DNA of 64,000 bases from the IMG/VR virus record IMGVR_UViG_3300042514_001283, positions 1 to 64,000 of that record. One strand, given 5' to 3'. The translations under genes were made by a program, and so were the position numbers. Origin of the DNA: a virus. Positions 61,062-64,000 of the stretch are shown piece by piece (position 1 is the stretch's first letter; every line of letters starts with the position of its first letter). Under the pieces are notes generated by a model. That model did no database searches. It saw nothing but the letters and a program-made list of their open reading frames with translations, and was not told the origin of the DNA.

Positions 61062-62771
61062 TTATCCAAATACCTGTATTGCTATTATGAGCTGAGCGTC
61101 ATCTGATGTTGGTGTTGGACCAGGATCTCCTTGTGGTCCCTGTGGTCCTTCTGCTCCATTTACTCCAGGTACTCCTTCTACTCCATTTAATCCAGGATCT
61201 CCTTGTGGTCCTTGTGGTCCTTGTGGTCCTTCTGGTCCCTGTGGTCCTTCTGCTCCAGCTGCTCCATTCATTCCACTTAATCCAACTTCTCCATTTAATC
61301 CAGTTAGGCTAACATCACAAGTATTTGATTCCCACATAGCTGTAGGTTGTTGAATAATATCTACAGTATAGCTATTAGATCCAACACTTGATATATTTCC
61401 AATAATATTTCTAGATGCATTATAATATGTAGGTAATGGTGAATTAATAGTATCTCTTTCAAAAATCCAACTAGAAGTAACTGTTGGTGAGGCTGGAGCA
61501 GTTAGTGTCTGAGGGTATCCAGTAATTACTGTTCCAGAGACAGTGTCTACAAAAAGTTGAATTACCCATCCAGATCCATTTGCAGCACTTGCTGTTATAT
61601 ATTGATTAGGATATATGTCCATAGGGGAAGAAGTATTAAATGTTACGGGTTGGTATTCTAAAGATGCTGAATTTAATGCACTAGCTGATGTTGCTGAAGC
61701 AGAAAGGACTGGATTAAGTTCTCCAACATCATAAATATTTTTAAGTTTTACATTATCTCCTACTGAATATGCATAATCATTAACATCTACATAAACTAAT
61801 ACATCTGAACCAAAATATCCAGGTATAGTTCCAAGAGCTACATCCGTTGTAGCATTTAATAGATTAAATCCTTTTGCTGCAGACTGTGCCTCTAACTTTG
61901 TTGCATATATTGTAGAAGCATTTATTTGTGTTAAATATGTAGAAGAGGCATTTACCTGTGTTAGATAAGTTGAGGATGCTGTAGAAATATCTAATTTATT
62001 TCCAAGAGCTGTTGTAATTGTGGAAGCATAGTTTGCATCGTCTCCAAGGGCTGCTGCAAGTTCGTTTAGAGTATTTAATGTAGATGGAGCTGAATCAACA
62101 ATTGCTGCAACTGCTGCTGCTGATGCACTTGATAAATCAATATTATTCAATTCCGTTTTTGTTGCATATGTTGTTGAGGCAGAAGAAGCAGAAAGTTTAG
62201 AATCAATTTGGGTCTGAATGGCACTTGTAACTCCATTAAGATATCCAATTTCTGTATCAGAGACATCTACTACCCTAAGTTGAACTGTTCCAGTTTGATC
62301 TGGAAGAGTAATTGTTCTATCAGCAGTTGGCTCACCTGGCTCTAAAGTTGTTTCAAATTCATTTGCTGTTGTACCTTCAAAAATAATATTATGTGGTGCT
62401 GGAAGATATATGCCGTGAATAGTTGGTGTTTGCCCAATAGCAGTAATTGCTGGTCCATTAATTGTTGGAGTAGTTAAAGTTTTATTTGTAAGTGTTTCTG
62501 TTTTTGAGGCAGTTGATTTATTATCTAATTGTGTTTGAATGGCAGAAGTTACACCATCTAGGTATCCTATTTCAGTATTAGAAACATTTGCAACTATTGT
62601 TTGATATGTATTTGAAGCACTTACTTTATTAAGATATATAGCACTTGCTGCGGAAGTTTCTAAATAATCAGCAGTTAAATCAATACCAACAATATCCCAA
62701 GCGGTTCCATTAAATTCATATCCATCAAAAATTTGACCAACAGAAGCGGATCCAGGAAATATTGTAGCCAT
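61062..62771 (-). CDS. Tail fibre with collagen-like C-terminal stalk
   Basis: A 569-residue fibre. It has repeated shaft units ([21 protein letters not shown] twice; [18 protein letters not shown]), a [23 protein letters not shown] helix-like unit shared with the 63359 protein, and a beta region. Residues 491-553 are 21 uninterrupted Gly-X-Y triplets ([19 protein letters not shown]...), a collagen-like triple helix, followed by a 16-residue end. A trimeric fibre is therefore likely. It has its own extended -10 promoter. Confidence 0.85.
   Translation of the reverse strand: MATIFPGSASVGQIFDGYEFNGTAWDIVGIDLTADYLETSAASAIYLNKVSASNTYQTIVANVSNTEIGYLDGVTSAIQTQLDNKSTASKTETLTNKTLTTPTINGPAITAIGQTPTIHGIYLPAPHNIIFEGTTANEFETTLEPGEPTADRTITLPDQTGTVQLRVVDVSDTEIGYLNGVTSAIQTQIDSKLSASSASTTYATKTELNNIDLSSASAAAVAAIVDSAPSTLNTLNELAAALGDDANYASTITTALGNKLDISTASSTYLTQVNASSTYLTQINASTIYATKLEAQSAAKGFNLLNATTDVALGTIPGYFGSDVLVYVDVNDYAYSVGDNVKLKNIYDVGELNPVLSASATSASALNSASLEYQPVTFNTSSPMDIYPNQYITASAANGSGWVIQLFVDTVSGTVITGYPQTLTAPASPTVTSSWIFERDTINSPLPTYYNASRNIIGNISSVGSNSYTVDIIQQPTAMWESNTCDVSLTGLNGEVGLSGMNGAAGAEGPQGPEGPQGPQGPQGDPGLNGVEGVPGVNGAEGPQGPQGDPGPTPTSDDAQLIIAIQVFG
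61113..61301 (-). repeat. Collagen-like GXY repeat, 21 triplets
   Basis: Codes for 21 consecutive Gly-X-Y triplets at residues 491-553 of the fibre protein, with the DNA repeating ggtccttgtggtcc-type units on the plus strand. Confidence 0.85.
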
Positions 62772-62780
62772 AGTAATCTA

Positions 62781-62789
62781 ATTATATCA
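62781..62789 (-). promoter_or_regulatory. Extended -10 promoter (TGATATAAT), near-leaderless
   Basis: Exact TGnTATAAT, 9 bases before the ATG at 62771; the RNA would have a leader of about two bases and there is no ribosome site. Confidence 0.55.
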
Positions 62790-62813
62790 TTATATAATTA
62801 TATGGTATATAGA

Positions 62814-63359
62814 TTATCCAACTTTCCAAACTGCAGTTTCTAATTCATTTAGGGTTGAATTTGCTCCACCGTTACTTGCTACAAAACCTATATTTGCTCC
62901 AGGGGCAGGAGGAGCAGACAAAGTTGTTTGAACTCCAGTAGTTAGCGTATGAGTTGTATTGCCAGCGTAATGATAATGACCCGAATAAGGATAGGTAACA
63001 GCTTGTCCATCAAAAGTACAAATATCTTGCGAACCATTGTAATACCATGAAGCCCAATTATTATTAGCTGGTCCAAGAGTCACTGTTGTTCTAAGTACAT
63101 GAGATCCTGGAGCACAATAGTATCCAGCACCATTTATGATTCCGTAACCAAGCCCATAAGTAAACGTTCCAGTTACAACATAATTTCCAGAAGGTAAATT
63201 TGGTTTTAATAAATAATCAACAGCCCAAGGATAAGAATTGCCGTAAATAGTAACAGGGTTAGTTTTTGTTAAAGCAGCTGTATTTCTTGTCCAAGTTCCA
63301 GAAACTTTAGACCAAATTTGAGAGACCCTGTTTATTGTTCCACTAACTTTTACATGCAT
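62814..63359 (-). CDS. Virion-associated beta protein, unknown
   Basis: A 181-residue protein: MHVKVSGTINRVSQIWSKVSGTWTR at the start resembles repeated WSKVSGTW units of phage fibre ends, then a domain rich in Tyr, Gly, His and two widely spaced cysteines (YYCAPGSH, DICTFDG) with an aromatic GHYHYAGNTTHTL stretch. I do not recognise the family. It lies between two fibre genes, with a stop that overlaps nothing and a start shared in TAATG with the gene upstream. Confidence 0.6.
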   Translation of the reverse strand: MHVKVSGTINRVSQIWSKVSGTWTRNTAALTKTNPVTIYGNSYPWAVDYLLKPNLPSGNYVVTGTFTYGLGYGIINGAGYYCAPGSHVLRTTVTLGPANNNWASWYYNGSQDICTFDGQAVTYPYSGHYHYAGNTTHTLTTGVQTTLSAPPAPGANIGFVASNGGANSTLNELETAVWKVG

Positions 63360-63916
63360 TAGTAGACCAGCCAGATGTCTCCGTTAGAACCGCCACTAGG
63401 GGCAGAAGAAGAGACTGTAATTAAAGATCCACCAGAAATTCTGGCTACTCCTACACCACCTTGTTGAAGTGTTGTTGCATTTACAGTTCCACCAGAAATT
63501 GTTTTATTAGTTAGAGTTTCTGTTCCAGATAGTGATGCTTTTGATGCTAAAGCATTAGTAACCGTTGTTGCATAGCTTGAATCATCATTTATTGCTGCTG
63601 CTAATTCGTTTAAAGTATCTAGTGCTCCAGGAGCTGAGTCAACAAGGTATGCTACTGCTGCCGCTGATGCAGAAACAATTCCAGAATTTAAAGATCCTAT
63701 TGTTGCATAGGTTGAAGAAGCGGATGAGGTAGTTAAATATCCTGAAAGATCAATATTAGCTTCAAAATAATCTAAAGCAGACCAAGCACTTGATCCATTT
63801 CCAATTTTAAATTTTCCAGTATTTGTTTCAAATCCAATTTCACCTGAAAAAAGGGTAGGATTGGCACTAGTCCAGTTTGCTGAAGTATCTCTTCTTAATT
63901 GAATCTTAGTTGTCAT
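63359..63916 (-). CDS. Tail-fibre protein
   Basis: A 185-residue protein. The N-terminus (KIQLRRDTSANWTSANPTLFSGEIGFETNTGKFKIGNGSSAWSALDYF) is a widespread phage fibre or tropism-determinant head domain. The [23 protein letters not shown] unit and TNKTISGGTVNATTLQ follow, and it ends GSNGDIWLVY. It has no separate receptor-binding domain, so it may be a connector for other adhesins. Its extended -10 box lies 9 bases before the ATG. Confidence 0.75.
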   Translation of the reverse strand: MTTKIQLRRDTSANWTSANPTLFSGEIGFETNTGKFKIGNGSSAWSALDYFEANIDLSGYLTTSSASSTYATIGSLNSGIVSASAAAVAYLVDSAPGALDTLNELAAAINDDSSYATTVTNALASKASLSGTETLTNKTISGGTVNATTLQQGGVGVARISGGSLITVSSSAPSGGSNGDIWLVY

Positions 63917-63925
63917 AATATTATA

Positions 63926-63934
63926 ATTATATCA
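63926..63934 (-). promoter_or_regulatory. Extended -10 promoter (TGATATAAT)
   Basis: Exact TGnTATAAT, 9 bases before the ATG at 63916. Upstream, at -40 to -70, lies a 14-bp tandem repeat. Confidence 0.55.
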
Positions 63935-63963
63935 TTTAAATAATCTTTATATAATTAAAAAAT

Positions 63964-63991
63964 TCGCAAAAATCCGCTCGCAAAAATCGGC
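63964..63991. repeat. 14-bp tandem repeat upstream of first fibre gene
   Basis: Two copies, 14 bp apart, of TCGCAAAAATCsGC (13 of 14 bases identical), with a partial third copy at the window end. It is upstream of the -10 box, suited to be a binding site for a regulator. The rest of the 63917-64000 gap is plain AT-rich sequence. Confidence 0.5.
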
Positions 63992-64000
63992 AAAATAGTA

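Noticed and set aside
1-64000. tRNA, rRNA, integrase or insertion sequence
   Set aside because: No cloverleaf-like sequence, recombinase motif or terminal inverted repeat was noticed in the gaps; a covariance or profile search could still find weak cases.

Overview
This window is a densely coded stretch of an AT-rich double-stranded DNA tailed phage (Caudoviricetes). It carries an HK97-type head, a portal and protease, a major tail protein without any tail sheath, and a 2,174-residue tape measure, so a long-tailed siphovirus is the best reading. Nearly all genes lie on the minus strand and are transcribed from high to low coordinates, with overlapping stop/start codons (TAATG, ATGA) throughout. 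Only two small zinc-ribbon genes (38265-38486 and 58711-58932) lie on the plus strand. The host is not proven. A small CxxC...CxxH protein at 58711 resembles a family I know mainly from Actinobacteria and their phages, and several promoters look leaderless, a common actinobacterial trait. An AT-rich actinobacterium is therefore plausible, but this is inference.

Layout in transcription order. (1) 63916-47538: adhesion island of about twelve virion or fibre proteins with collagen-like, glycine-rich, LamG-like, cupredoxin-like and cysteine-rich domains, plus a membrane-anchored coiled-coil protein. (2) 47528-42855: accessory island with a tandemly duplicated two-gene module, two glycosyltransferase-type steps counting the one at 39014, a zinc-ribbon protein, a DNA methyltransferase and a third DUF6065-like protein. 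(3) 42791-40460: a second small set of tail-fibre genes related to set 1. (4) 40395-36258: a holin-like membrane protein, a glycosyltransferase, an unknown gene and a B12-dependent class II ribonucleotide reductase. (5) 36226-24559: a large LamG-like protein, a small protein, portal, protease fused to a scaffold-like tail, major capsid protein, head-tail connectors and major tail protein. (6) 24450-7820: tail assembly chaperones joined by a -1 frameshift, tape measure, distal tail proteins, a seven-repeat FG-GAP propeller and a lectin-like protein. (7) 7810-7: a helix-turn-helix protein, DnaB-type helicase, DnaG-type primase, an SSB candidate, DNA polymerase III alpha and a MazG-type nucleotide pyrophosphohydrolase.

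Together the genes make nucleotides (ribonucleotide reductase, MazG), replicate the genome with a phage-encoded bacterial-type replisome core, and build a virion with an unusually large set of surface-binding proteins. Large terminase, endolysin, integrase and tRNA genes were not seen, so the window is probably part of a larger lytic phage genome.

Regulation is unusually legible. Nine intergenic gaps hold an exact extended -10 box (TGnTATAAT) on the coding strand. Four genes start 6-7 bases after a -10 box, as expected for leaderless mRNAs. Terminator-like hairpins follow the major capsid and major tail genes, each directly followed by a new promoter. No gap without a gene exceeds about 110 bases; the longest are 24451-24558 and 63917-64000, both described below.
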